Positions 1-6,986 of a stretch of 12,808 bases of DNA are shown in pieces (positions within the stretch are counted from its first letter, which is position 1; the number at the start of each line of letters is the position of its first letter). The position numbers were made by a program, and so were the translations under genes. Under the pieces are notes generated by a model that was not told the origin of the DNA, did not search any database, and saw only the letters and a program-made list of their open reading frames with translations. The DNA is taken from NCBI GenBank assembly GCA_021107605.1, contig JAIOSN010000042.1, positions 1 to 12,808 on the forward strand, given 5' to 3'. This stretch comes from Anaerolineae bacterium (GTDB taxonomy: Bacteria > Chloroflexota > Anaerolineae > B4-G1 > SLSP01).

Positions 1-518
1 ACGTAGTCACCTTCACGGCCCACCACTCGCGCCACCACGCCGGCCGCACGGGCCAACTGTCCACCGCGACCAGGATAAAGCTCCACGTTATGCACCGTGG
101 TGCCTACCGAGATGTTGTCCAACGGAGTAGCATTACCCACATTCAACTCCACCGGGCCTTTATCGCTGATAACCTTATCACCGACTTTCAACCCCAAGGG
201 AGCAATAATGTAACGTTTCTCACCATCAACGTAGACCAACAGCGCGATCCGCGCCGAGCGGTTGGGATCATACTCAATGCTATCCACGCGGGCCGGGATA
301 CCAAATTTGTTCCGCCGAAAATCAATCAAGCGATATTTCCGCCGATGCCCACCACCACGATGATGAACTGTAATCCGCCCGTGAACATTACGACCCGCTT
401 TCTTGCGCAGTGGTCGCAATAGACTCTGCTCTGGCTTATCCCGCGTAATTTCCTCAAACGTGTAACCCGTCATCCCACGGCGACCCGGAGATGTGGGTTT
501 GAATTTCTTAATTCCCAT
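1..518 (-). CDS. rplB: 50S ribosomal protein L2, N-terminal part (cut by window edge)
   Basis: Large-subunit protein L2 binds 23S rRNA near the peptidyl transferase centre and is needed for subunit association. Translating the minus strand from the ATG at 516-518 gives MGIKKFKPTSPGRRGMTGYT and continues open to the window edge, about 172 codons of a family usually near 275 residues. Typical L2 segments are visible: the RNA-binding GRNVHGRITVHHRGGGH stretch at about residues 43-59, KYRLIDFRRNKF after it, and YPGRGGQLARAAG at about 145-157, followed by the start of the VVGREGDYV segment. The C-terminal part, including the conserved functional histidine region, lies outside the window. The start codon is 2 nt after the rplW stop, and its GGAGG ribosome binding site sits inside the end of rplW, so the two are translationally coupled. 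Identification is secure; only the truncation limits it. Confidence 0.97.
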   Translation of the reverse strand, partial: MGIKKFKPTSPGRRGMTGYTFEEITRDKPEQSLLRPLRKKAGRNVHGRITVHHRGGGHRRKYRLIDFRRNKFGIPARVDSIEYDPNRSARIALLVYVDGEKRYIIAPLGLKVGDKVISDKGPVELNVGNATPLDNISVGTTVHNVELYPGRGGQLARAAGVVARVVGREGDY

Positions 519-520
519 AA

Positions 521-808
521 TTACGCCTCCAACGCCACAATTCGCTGCCCAGGAACCAGCGAGACAATGGCTTTTTTCCAAACCTTGGTCCGTACCCCTC
601 GACGGCGGCCCGTCGAACCAGAGAACTTAGCGGGCATGATCATAGTATTTACAGAATCAACTTCCACGCTGTAAATAACCTCAACGGCCCGCTTGACTTC
701 ATTCTTATTAGCCTTGGTATGTACCTCGAAGGTGTACTTGCCATCCCACTTCATCGCCTCCGATTTCTCGGTAAATACTGGTGCAATAATCACATCATAA
801 ACATTCAT
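521..808 (-). CDS. rplW: 50S ribosomal protein L23
   Basis: L23 sits at the polypeptide exit tunnel, where it is the docking site for trigger factor and signal recognition particle. The 95-residue product begins MNVYDVIIAPVFTEKSEAMK; the IxxPVxTEKS block is the L23 signature, followed by YTFEVHTKANKNEVKRAVE at about residues 25-43 and a basic GRRRGVRTKVWKKA segment near 67-80 that binds 23S rRNA. Length is normal for the family. The ATG at 806-808 is preceded by a G-rich ribosome binding site inside the end of rplD and follows its TGA stop by only 4 nt, so the genes are tightly packed. An in-frame alternative ATG was not needed. Nothing is odd in the protein. Confidence 0.97.
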   Translation of the reverse strand: MNVYDVIIAPVFTEKSEAMKWDGKYTFEVHTKANKNEVKRAVEVIYSVEVDSVNTMIMPAKFSGSTGRRRGVRTKVWKKAIVSLVPGQRIVALEA

Positions 809-812
809 AATA

Positions 813-1475
813 TCACTCCCCCCCTGAACCAGTCACGGTCTTCTGTTGGGAGGCCTTCCCTAGAATGGATTCCAACACCGCGAGTGCGGATAAGGGTATA
901 ATCACATGATCTGCACTCAAAGCATCTCGCACATTCAGATAACCAGCGTGTAAAGTATCAACCTTAGGTAGATTACGTACTGCCCGCTCTACCACCACGT
1001 TATCGTCCGATAACAAGATCAAGACCTTTCCCGTGACCGCCAGATTCCGTAGTACTTTAACGGCTTCTTTTGTCTTGGACACCGGTAGTTGCAAAGCATC
1101 TACCACCACTATCCGCTCTTCCGCCAACAAGACGGTCAGCATAGAACGCAAAGCCGCCTGTCGCATCTTGCGTGGCATTTGCTTCTTGTAGCTATGCGGT
1201 TTAGGCCCGTGAGCGACACCACCACCCACGAATATAGGAGCATTTCTGCTACCATGCCGCGCCCGACCGGTTCCCTTTTGCCGAAACCACTTCGCTTTGG
1301 TGCGATTGTTTTCACCTCGCGTCTTGGTACTATGCGTGCCCTGACGAGCATTTGCCAGCTGCCGCACGAGAGCCTGGTGCATCAACGGAATGTTCACCCG
1401 AGCCTCAAAAATTTCAGGATGTAGCTCAGTCTCTTGGACCGTCTCACCCTGCATGTTCAACACAGGAACGCGCAT
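813..1475 (-). CDS. rplD: 50S ribosomal protein L4
   Basis: L4 is a large-subunit assembly protein whose extended loop lines the exit tunnel constriction; in some bacteria it also represses the S10 operon. The product is 220 residues, slightly longer than the E. coli protein (201). After an N-terminal strand region comes the L4 loop, here about residues 45-95, with TKTRGE, WFRQKGTGRARHGS and GGGVAHGPKP, the standard tunnel-loop signature. The C-terminal globular domain follows (KMRQAALRSMLTVLLAEERIVVVD), then a short polar tail. The ATG at 1473-1475 is 2 nt after the rplC TAA, with GGAGG located in the last codons of rplC. Whether this L4 autoregulates cannot be judged from the protein; the structured RNA between rpsJ and rplC (2201-2245) would be one candidate site. 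Confidence 0.97.
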   Translation of the reverse strand: MRVPVLNMQGETVQETELHPEIFEARVNIPLMHQALVRQLANARQGTHSTKTRGENNRTKAKWFRQKGTGRARHGSRNAPIFVGGGVAHGPKPHSYKKQMPRKMRQAALRSMLTVLLAEERIVVVDALQLPVSKTKEAVKVLRNLAVTGKVLILLSDDNVVVERAVRNLPKVDTLHAGYLNVRDALSADHVIIPLSALAVLESILGKASQQKTVTGSGGE

Positions 1476-1477
1476 CG

Positions 1478-2128
1478 TTACCTACCTCCCTTCCGCACCC
1501 GCTGTTTGCGAGTGGGTTTCACCTGCACCAGTCCCCCATTCGGTCCGGGGACACTGCCCTTGACGGCAATGAGATTGCGTTCAGGATCAACCACAACTAC
1601 TTCAATATTCTGAGAAGTTACACGTTTGGCACCCATGTGTCCAGGCATACGCATGCCCTTCCATACACGACCAGGCGAAGCACAAGCCCCAATAGAACCC
1701 GGCGCACGCAGGCGATCAGATTGACCGTGTGTTTTCGGCCCGCCAGCAAAGCCATACCGCTTTACCACACCGGCAAAACCTCGGCCCTTAGAAATACCCA
1801 CAACATCCACCCGCTCACCGGGCTGGAAGATATCGACCCTGATAACTTGCCCTACTTCGTACTCCTCATCTTCATTCGTGCGAATTTCGCGCAAATAGCG
1901 CAATGCCGGAACACCGTTTTTCTCCAAATGCCCTCGCTGCCCCTTGGTCAGGTGCTTGGGCTTTGCCTCCACGTAACCCAACTGCACGGCGCAATAACCA
2001 TCGCGTTCTTCCGTCCGCACCTGGGACACGTAACAGGGACCAGCTTCCACCACAGTGACCGGCACTACTTCGCCAGACTCCATGATCACCTGGGTCATCC
2101 CCACTTTCTTTCCTAAAATACTCTTCAT
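1478..2128 (-). CDS. rplC: 50S ribosomal protein L3
   Basis: L3 is an early large-subunit assembly protein whose internal loop reaches the peptidyl transferase centre. The product is 216 residues, normal length. It starts with the family hallmark MKSILGKKVGMTQ, and the central extension holds GISKGRGFAGVVKRYGF (about residues 111-127) and GGPKTHGQSDRLRAPGSIGA, followed by GRVWKGMRMPGHMG and the C-terminal RNLIAVKGSVPGPNGG. The glutamine that is methylated in the E. coli loop is not present (SIGACASPG here), so no such modification is expected. The ATG at 2126-2128 has an upstream GGGAGG and a nearer AAGG. The 164-nt gap before it, larger than other gaps in this cluster, contains a strong hairpin. 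Confidence 0.97.
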   Translation of the reverse strand: MKSILGKKVGMTQVIMESGEVVPVTVVEAGPCYVSQVRTEERDGYCAVQLGYVEAKPKHLTKGQRGHLEKNGVPALRYLREIRTNEDEEYEVGQVIRVDIFQPGERVDVVGISKGRGFAGVVKRYGFAGGPKTHGQSDRLRAPGSIGACASPGRVWKGMRMPGHMGAKRVTSQNIEVVVVDPERNLIAVKGSVPGPNGGLVQVKPTRKQRVRKGGR

Positions 2129-2200
2129 CTTCCTTACTGCCTCCCTGGGACTGCCAGCATCTTAATTCGCCACATCATCCCTAAGTCCGACTCACACCAT

Positions 2201-2245
2201 CCCCCCCCAGGGTCTTTGCCCCAACGGCAAATCCACCAGGGGGGG
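2201..2245 (-). promoter_or_regulatory. Hairpin with C7/G8 outer stem in rpsJ-rplC spacer
   Basis: On the transcribed strand a run of seven C (2239-2245) faces a run of eight G (2201-2208). Between them lies a perfect 6-bp inner stem (2226-2231 with 2215-2220) closing a 5-nt loop, and the bases flanking the inner stem could form tandem G-A pairs. The structure lies 73-117 nt upstream of the rplC start and is not followed by a U run, so it does not look like an intrinsic terminator. A ribosomal-protein-binding or mRNA-processing element is possible; that role is inference. Confidence 0.45.
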
Positions 2246-2292
2246 AGTGAAAAATCAGAAATATCACTGAGATCTAGTCCAAGACACGACCC

Positions 2293-2601
2293 TTAGAGCT
2301 TTATCTCAATATCCACACCTGCGGGCATACCAAGCCGCATCAGGGTGTCAATCGTCTTTGAATCCGGTTCCACAATATCAATCAAGCGTTTATGCGTGCG
2401 GATTTCAAAGTGTTCGTGACTATCTTTATCAATAAACGGGGAACGGCGTAAGGTAAAACGCTCTTTCCTTGTCGGCAAAGGCACTGGCCCAACCACCCCG
2501 ACCCCAGTACGTTCAGCAGCTTCAACAATACGTAGCGCAGATTCATCCAGCAATCTGTGATCATACGCCTTAAGTCGAATTCGAATGCGCTGTTTACTCA
2601 T
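2293..2601 (-). CDS. rpsJ: 30S ribosomal protein S10
   Basis: S10 is a head protein of the small subunit and, as NusE, a partner of NusB in transcription antitermination. The product is 102 residues, the usual length. Recognisable segments are the N-terminal IRIRLKAYDHRLLDESALRI (about residues 6-25), GPVPLPTRKERFTLRRSP and the SHEHFEIRTHKRLIDI loop near 61-76, ending in GVDIEIKL. The ATG at 2599-2601 is preceded by AGGTGG and follows the tuf stop by 27 nt, so this S10-operon gene is fused directly to the str operon. That str-to-S10 continuity is known in several bacterial phyla. A longer gap and a hairpin separate it from rplC. Confidence 0.97.
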   Translation of the reverse strand: MSKQRIRIRLKAYDHRLLDESALRIVEAAERTGVGVVGPVPLPTRKERFTLRRSPFIDKDSHEHFEIRTHKRLIDIVEPDSKTIDTLMRLGMPAGVDIEIKL

Positions 2602-2628
2602 AGACCACCTAAGTTAAAACTAACCAGC

Positions 2629-3846
2629 TTAGTCCAACACAGCAGTAATAGCACCTGCGCCAACCGTCAAGCCACCTTCGCGAATAGCGAAGCGGGAGCC
2701 TTTTTCGAGGGCTACAGGATAGATCAACTCAACTTCCATCTCGCAGTTATCACCAGGCATCACCATTTCCACACCCTCGGGCAAGGAGATCTGACCGGTT
2801 ACATCCATGGTGCGAATATAAAACTGCGGTTTGTAGCCAGTGAAGAATGGCTTATGTCGCCCCCCTTCACTCTTTTTAAGAATATAAACCTCGGCCTTGA
2901 AGTGCCTCTTAGCCTTGATCGAGCCAGGGTTAGCTACCACAATACCGCGCCCCACCTCATCTTTACCCACCCCACGGAGAAGCAAACCGGCATTGTCACC
3001 AGCCTTAACCTCGTCCAGAATCTTGTGGAACATCTCCATTGAAGTAACCACAGTATTGCGCGGCTCCTCTACCAACCCTACCAGCTCCACCGGTGTATTG
3101 GGTTTCATCGTGCCACGAGTAACACGACCAGTTACCACAGTACCACGTCCCTTGATGGAGAAGACATCCTCAATAGGCATCAAGAAGGGACGATCTTCAT
3201 CACGTTCCGGAGTGGGAACATACTCATCAACCGCCCGCACCAACTCCCAGATGCAAGCATAGGCCGGATCTTCAGAATCATTGCTCTCACAATTCAACGC
3301 CTCAAGCGCAGAACCACGCACGATGGGAATCTCGTCACCGGGGAATCCGTAGGAATCCAGCAACTCGGCGATCTCCAACTCAACCAGCTCCAGGAGCTCA
3401 GGGTCATCCATCAAGTCAACCTTGTTCAGGAAGACCACGATCGCAGGAACCTCAACCTGGCGAGCCAACAAGATGTGCTCGCGGGTTTGGGGCATCGGGC
3501 CATCAACCGCAGAAACCACTAAGATCGCACCGTCCATCTGCGCAGCGCCCGTGATCATGTTCTTGATGTAGTCACGGTGACCGGGACAGTCCACGTGCGC
3601 GTAGTGCCGATTTGCGGTCTCATACTCTACATGGGCAATGGCAACCGTTAGAATCTTGGTTGCATCACGACGGAACATCTTGGCATCCGCCTTCGCTACT
3701 TCATCATAAGCCTTAAAAGTTGACCAACCCTTGGTTGATAGTACGCGCGTAATTGCGGCTGTCAACGTCGTTTTACCATGATCAATGTGACCAATCGTAC
3801 CAACATTCACATGCGGCTTAGTGCGCTCAAATTTCTCCTTAGCCAT
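2629..3846 (-). CDS. tuf: Elongation factor Tu with atypical switch I
   Basis: EF-Tu delivers aminoacyl-tRNA to the ribosomal A site as a GTPase. The 405-residue product has all three domains. In the G domain: P-loop GHIDHGKT (19-26), DCPGH (86-90), NKVD (141-144) and SAL (179-181). Domains 2 and 3 follow, with PIEDVFSIKGRGTVVTG at 224-240 and RFAIREGG near the C-terminus. The oddity is residues 47-72: the near-invariant PEEKARGITI is absent, and AYDEVAKADAKMFRRDATKI then LTVAIAHVEYE stands there, about five residues longer. A threonine (T67) still aligns with the Mg2+-binding switch I threonine. Other unusual residues are R91 (PGHRDY, normally PGHADY), VGRGIVVA at 298-305 (normally VERGQVLA) and IKAKRHF at 310-316 (normally IKPHxKF). 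The frame is continuous, so a simple sequencing error is unlikely. The ATG at 3844-3846 has AGGAGA upstream. The rest resembles Chloroflexota EF-Tu. Confidence 0.95.
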   Translation of the reverse strand: MAKEKFERTKPHVNVGTIGHIDHGKTTLTAAITRVLSTKGWSTFKAYDEVAKADAKMFRRDATKILTVAIAHVEYETANRHYAHVDCPGHRDYIKNMITGAAQMDGAILVVSAVDGPMPQTREHILLARQVEVPAIVVFLNKVDLMDDPELLELVELEIAELLDSYGFPGDEIPIVRGSALEALNCESNDSEDPAYACIWELVRAVDEYVPTPERDEDRPFLMPIEDVFSIKGRGTVVTGRVTRGTMKPNTPVELVGLVEEPRNTVVTSMEMFHKILDEVKAGDNAGLLLRGVGKDEVGRGIVVANPGSIKAKRHFKAEVYILKKSEGGRHKPFFTGYKPQFYIRTMDVTGQISLPEGVEMVMPGDNCEMEVELIYPVALEKGSRFAIREGGLTVGAGAITAVLD

Positions 3847-3907
3847 TACATTCTCTCCTTTTGCTTACTTGTTCTACTTATATAAAATCTCTAATTACTT
3901 CTTAGCC

Positions 3908-5977
3908 CTAACCACCATACAGGATAGCAGCTACCTTCTGAGAGGAGACCGGTTCATAATGGTCAAATTCCATCGCAAATGTCCCTCTCCCCTGCGTTGC
4001 ACTACGCAAGTCAGTCGCGTATCCAAACATTTGCACCAGAGGGATATAAGCTCGAACTGCCTGTACATCTCCGGCCCTTAAGTTCAATGCCTTTATATCT
4101 GCCCCACGCGCATTAAGATCTCCCAGCACTTCGCCCACATACTTCTCGGGAGCAACGACTTCCACATCCATGACCGGTTCCAAAAGCGTCGGACTGGCAG
4201 CCTCAACCGCCACCCGCAACGCTTGAGCTGCTGCGGCTTTGAAGGCCATCTCCGTAGACCTTTCCTCATCTATCCCGACGGAGACCAACGTAACCTTCAA
4301 CCCCACCAATGGATAGCCCGCCAAAAAGCCACTCTCCATTGACCCCATAATGCCCATCTGCACGGCACCCGCGAAATCACTGGTGAAATCAGTGGCAGAC
4401 ACAGCACTTTCAAAACGCGCTTCGCCGCCACCTGGTAAGGGAGATACCGTAATACCAACTCGTGCATATTGTGGCTTTCCGGCCAACGTGCGATCAAAAA
4501 TTATCTCCGCTGAAGCGGATTCCGTGATCGCTTCCTTGTAGGCCACTCGCGGGCGCCCCACATTGGCTTGCACATTGAACTCCCGCAACATTCGATCCAC
4601 CAAGATTTCCAGATGGAGCTCCCCCATTCCAGAGAGGAGCGTTTGTCCTGTTCCCTCGTCCACCCGCACGCTGAAAGTGGGGTCCTCTTCCGCCAATCGC
4701 GCTAGAGCTTCATCCAGCCGCGTTTGATCAGCCACCGTTTTTGGTTCAACTGCCACCGAGATTACCGGCTCCGGGAAATCGATATTTTCCAGAATAATGG
4801 ATGCATTAACCGCACTTAGTGTATCACCGGTAAAACTATCTTTCAGCGCCACCGTGGCACCAATATCACCCGCTCCGATTTCATTTACCTCTTCGCGGCG
4901 ATCGGCAAACATGCGCAGCAACCTAGGTATCCGCTCCCGCGTTCTCTTCCCCGCATTATAAACGACCTCGCCCCGATGTATCACCCCGGAGTAAACACGG
5001 AAATAAGCTAGACGCCCCGCGTAAGGGTCTGTAGCAATCTTAAAGATCAGCGCAGCCAATGGGGCCTCTAAATTCGCCGGACGCTCGCGGATGCCTCTCT
5101 TAGTTTCTCCTCGCACTGGAGGAATATCTGCCGGCGAAGGCAGATAATTTACAATTGCATCCAGCAACGATTGCACGCCCTTGTTCCTCAATGATGAACC
5201 GCAGAGCACCGGCTGCATATCGCCAGCAATGGTTGCCGCGCGTAAGGCTCCCCGCAGGTCCGCCACCGGGATCTCCTCTCCTTCCAAGTAGCGCATCATT
5301 AGCGCATCGTCGGTCTCCACGAGAGTCTCGATCATCGTCTCCCGGGCCGCTCGCGCTCGCGCCTGCAAAGCAGCTGGAATGGGGATTTCTTTCGGCTCTG
5401 CCCCCAACTCATCCTGCCAGACAATCGCTTGCCAGGCCAGCAAGTCCACCACGCCCCTAAAACCGGACTCCGCGCCAATCGGCCATTGAACTAATATAGG
5501 ATTGGCTCGCAATCGCTCGCGCAGCGTCTCAACCGCGTGCTCAAAATTGGCCCCCAATTTGTCCATCTTGTTGATGAAGACCACCAAGGGCACTCCAAAT
5601 GAACGCGCCTGCCGCCAGACCGTCTCCGATTGCGGCTCAACTCCCACCACACCATCGAAGATCACCACACCGCCGTCCAACACCCGCAAACTGCGCTGCA
5701 CCTCTGCGGTGAAATCAATATGCCCCGGCGTATCAACAATGTTAATCTGACAATCTCGCCAGAAACACGTTACGGCCGCCGAAGTAATGGTAATCCCCCG
5801 CTCCCGCTCTTGTACCATCCAATCTGTAACCGTGGTACCGTCATCAACGTTACCCAGTCGATGCGTACGCCCCGTGTAATAGAGAATACGCTCAGTGGTC
5901 GTCGTCTTTCCCGCATCAATATGGGCAATAATTCCGATATTTCGGATATTCGCCAGTGAATGTGCCTTACCAACCAT
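3908..5977 (-). CDS. fusA: Elongation factor G (variant type)
   Basis: EF-G catalyses tRNA-mRNA translocation and, with RRF, ribosome recycling. The 689-residue product is near normal length. G-domain motifs are AHIDAGKT (18-25), switch I ending QERERGITI with T63, DTPGH (82-86) and NKMD (136-139); domains II-V follow, with GMGELHLEILVDRM in domain III and EMFGYATDLRS-like QMFGYATDLRS plus TQGRGTFAMEF in domain V. Two features set it apart from textbook EF-G. Switch I reads VDDGTTVTDW instead of VHEGAATMDW, and the domain IV tip reads VGIDEERSTE, placing aspartate (D570) where E. coli has the functional His583. This suggests a lineage-specific or paralogous EF-G type rather than canonical EF-G I; it is the only fusA in the window and sits in the standard str position. 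The ATG at 5975-5977 has GAGGG rather far upstream. Confidence 0.94.
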   Translation of the reverse strand: MVGKAHSLANIRNIGIIAHIDAGKTTTTERILYYTGRTHRLGNVDDGTTVTDWMVQERERGITITSAAVTCFWRDCQINIVDTPGHIDFTAEVQRSLRVLDGGVVIFDGVVGVEPQSETVWRQARSFGVPLVVFINKMDKLGANFEHAVETLRERLRANPILVQWPIGAESGFRGVVDLLAWQAIVWQDELGAEPKEIPIPAALQARARAARETMIETLVETDDALMMRYLEGEEIPVADLRGALRAATIAGDMQPVLCGSSLRNKGVQSLLDAIVNYLPSPADIPPVRGETKRGIRERPANLEAPLAALIFKIATDPYAGRLAYFRVYSGVIHRGEVVYNAGKRTRERIPRLLRMFADRREEVNEIGAGDIGATVALKDSFTGDTLSAVNASIILENIDFPEPVISVAVEPKTVADQTRLDEALARLAEEDPTFSVRVDEGTGQTLLSGMGELHLEILVDRMLREFNVQANVGRPRVAYKEAITESASAEIIFDRTLAGKPQYARVGITVSPLPGGGEARFESAVSATDFTSDFAGAVQMGIMGSMESGFLAGYPLVGLKVTLVSVGIDEERSTEMAFKAAAAQALRVAVEAASPTLLEPVMDVEVVAPEKYVGEVLGDLNARGADIKALNLRAGDVQAVRAYIPLVQMFGYATDLRSATQGRGTFAMEFDHYEPVSSQKVAAILYGG

Positions 5978-6004
5978 CGTCGTTAAATCCCTCTTTGCCT
6001 ATCC

Positions 6005-6020
6005 GCTATACGACGATAGC
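6005..6020 (-). other. Small hairpin between rpsG and fusA
   Basis: A perfect 5-bp inverted repeat (GCTAT/ATAGC, 6-nt loop) lies in the 55-nt rpsG-fusA gap, just upstream of the fusA ribosome binding site. It is short and could be chance; a role in translational coupling is only a possibility. Confidence 0.2.
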
Positions 6021-6032
6021 CTCAAACCAAAC

Positions 6033-6503
6033 TTACCAACGCAAATGAGCAAACGCGCGGTTGGCCTCCGCCATACGATAGACTTCCTCGCGACGCTTAA
6101 CAGCCGCTCCAACCCCTTTAGCCGCATCCATAACTTCTGCCGCCAACTTGCTGGACATGCCCCGCCCACCCCGTTTACGTGCCGCTGACAGCAGCCAACG
6201 AATACCCAGGGATCTCCGGCGATAGCTGTTGACCTCTGCCGGAACTTGATAGGTGGAACCGCCCACCCGTCGCGCCCGCACCTCTACCGTCGGCGCAACA
6301 TTGCTCATCGCTTCCTCGAAAATTTCCAGGGCTGGCTTACCAGACTGCTCTTCAATCTTACCCAGCGCCTCATACATAATGCGACGAGAGAGATTCTTCT
6401 TACCACCCATCATCATCTGGTTGATGAATTTCTCAACCAACACACTACCGTAACGAATATCAGGTGCAATTTCCCGCTTAGCTGGACGATACCTTCTCGG
6501 CAT
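6033..6503 (-). CDS. rpsG: 30S ribosomal protein S7
   Basis: S7 nucleates assembly of the 30S head by binding the 3' domain of 16S rRNA and contacts E-site tRNA. The product is 156 residues, as expected. It begins MPRRYRPAKREIAPDIRYGS and has the family signature VLVEKFINQMMMGGKKNLSRRI (first half of the protein), then VEVRARRVGGSTYQVPAEV, the beta-hairpin that reaches the E site, and ends AEANRAFAHLRW (FAHYRW is more usual). The ATG at 6501-6503 follows the rpsL stop by 17 nt and has GGGGAGGAG just upstream. S7 represses the str operon in E. coli; no convincing equivalent site was identified here beyond the small hairpins noted. Confidence 0.97.
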   Translation of the reverse strand: MPRRYRPAKREIAPDIRYGSVLVEKFINQMMMGGKKNLSRRIMYEALGKIEEQSGKPALEIFEEAMSNVAPTVEVRARRVGGSTYQVPAEVNSYRRRSLGIRWLLSAARKRGGRGMSSKLAAEVMDAAKGVGAAVKRREEVYRMAEANRAFAHLRW

Positions 6504-6520
6504 ACTTCACTCCTCCCCTA

Positions 6521-6934
6521 TCAGGCCTTTTTGACCCCGTACTTGGACCGCTTCTGATGACGACCTTCCACGCCGCTAGTGTCCAAAACACCTCGGACAA
6601 TATGATAGCGCACACCGGGAAGATCCTTCACGCGTCCGCCGCGCACAAGTACTACAGAGTGCTCCTGCAAGTTATGTCCCTCACCAGGAATGTAAGCCGT
6701 CATCTCTAGTCGATTCGAGAGGCGTACACGTGCGATCTTACGCAACGCTGAGTTGGGTTTTTTCGGCGTAGTGGTACGCACAATAGTGCAAACACCCCGC
6801 TTTTGCGGATTGCCTTTCGCTACCCGGACCCGCTTCCCTTTTAGCGAATTATAATTATATTGCAGAGCGGGCGACTTAGACTTCTTCTCTCCCCGCTCCC
6901 GCCCCTTACGAACTAACTGGTTAATCGTGGGCAC
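6521..6934 (-). CDS. rpsL: 30S ribosomal protein S12, GTG start
   Basis: S12 forms part of the decoding centre and controls tRNA selection accuracy. The product is 137 residues, about 13 longer than in E. coli, because of an N-terminal segment (about residues 25-42) of the kind also seen in Gram-positive S12 proteins. The core signature NPQKRGVCTIVRTTTPKKPN is at 42-61; K58 and K59 correspond to E. coli K42 and K43, and RGGRVKDLPGVRYH is unchanged, so the classic streptomycin-resistance positions are wild type. The start is GTG at 6932-6934, with AGGAGG 5 nt upstream; this strong site and the standard N-terminus PTINQLVRKG decide the start. It is the first gene after the promoter at 7062-7089 and heads the long ribosomal/elongation-factor operon. 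Confidence 0.96.
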   Translation of the reverse strand: MPTINQLVRKGRERGEKKSKSPALQYNYNSLKGKRVRVAKGNPQKRGVCTIVRTTTPKKPNSALRKIARVRLSNRLEMTAYIPGEGHNLQEHSVVLVRGGRVKDLPGVRYHIVRGVLDTSGVEGRHQKRSKYGVKKA

Positions 6935-6962
6935 CTTCTCCTCCTGCCAAATCCAGTGAACA

Positions 6963-6986
6963 AGGCCATCATTGCTCTGATGGCCT
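6963..6986 (-). promoter_or_regulatory. Perfect 9-bp hairpin in the rpsL leader
   Basis: AGGCCATCA and its exact complement TGATGGCCT enclose a 6-nt loop (6972-6977), about 30 nt upstream of the rpsL GTG. No U tract follows, so it is not an obvious terminator. Its position between the promoter and the ribosome binding site makes it a candidate for autogenous control or RNA stability; function is inferred only. Confidence 0.5.

Noticed and set aside
1352..2116. 254-codon open frame on the plus strand
   Set aside because: It lies antisense across rplC and rplD, which are secure, and its translation has no recognisable family or composition of a real protein.
2201..2245. Rho-independent terminator between rpsJ and rplC
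   Set aside because: The hairpin is strong, but the bases after it on the transcribed strand are ATGGTGTGAG, not a U run, so it was kept only as a possible regulatory structure.
3631..3708. Pair of compensating frameshifts explaining the odd EF-Tu switch I
   Set aside because: Shifting the frame by one here meets a stop codon early, and the alternative readings did not restore PEEKARGITI.
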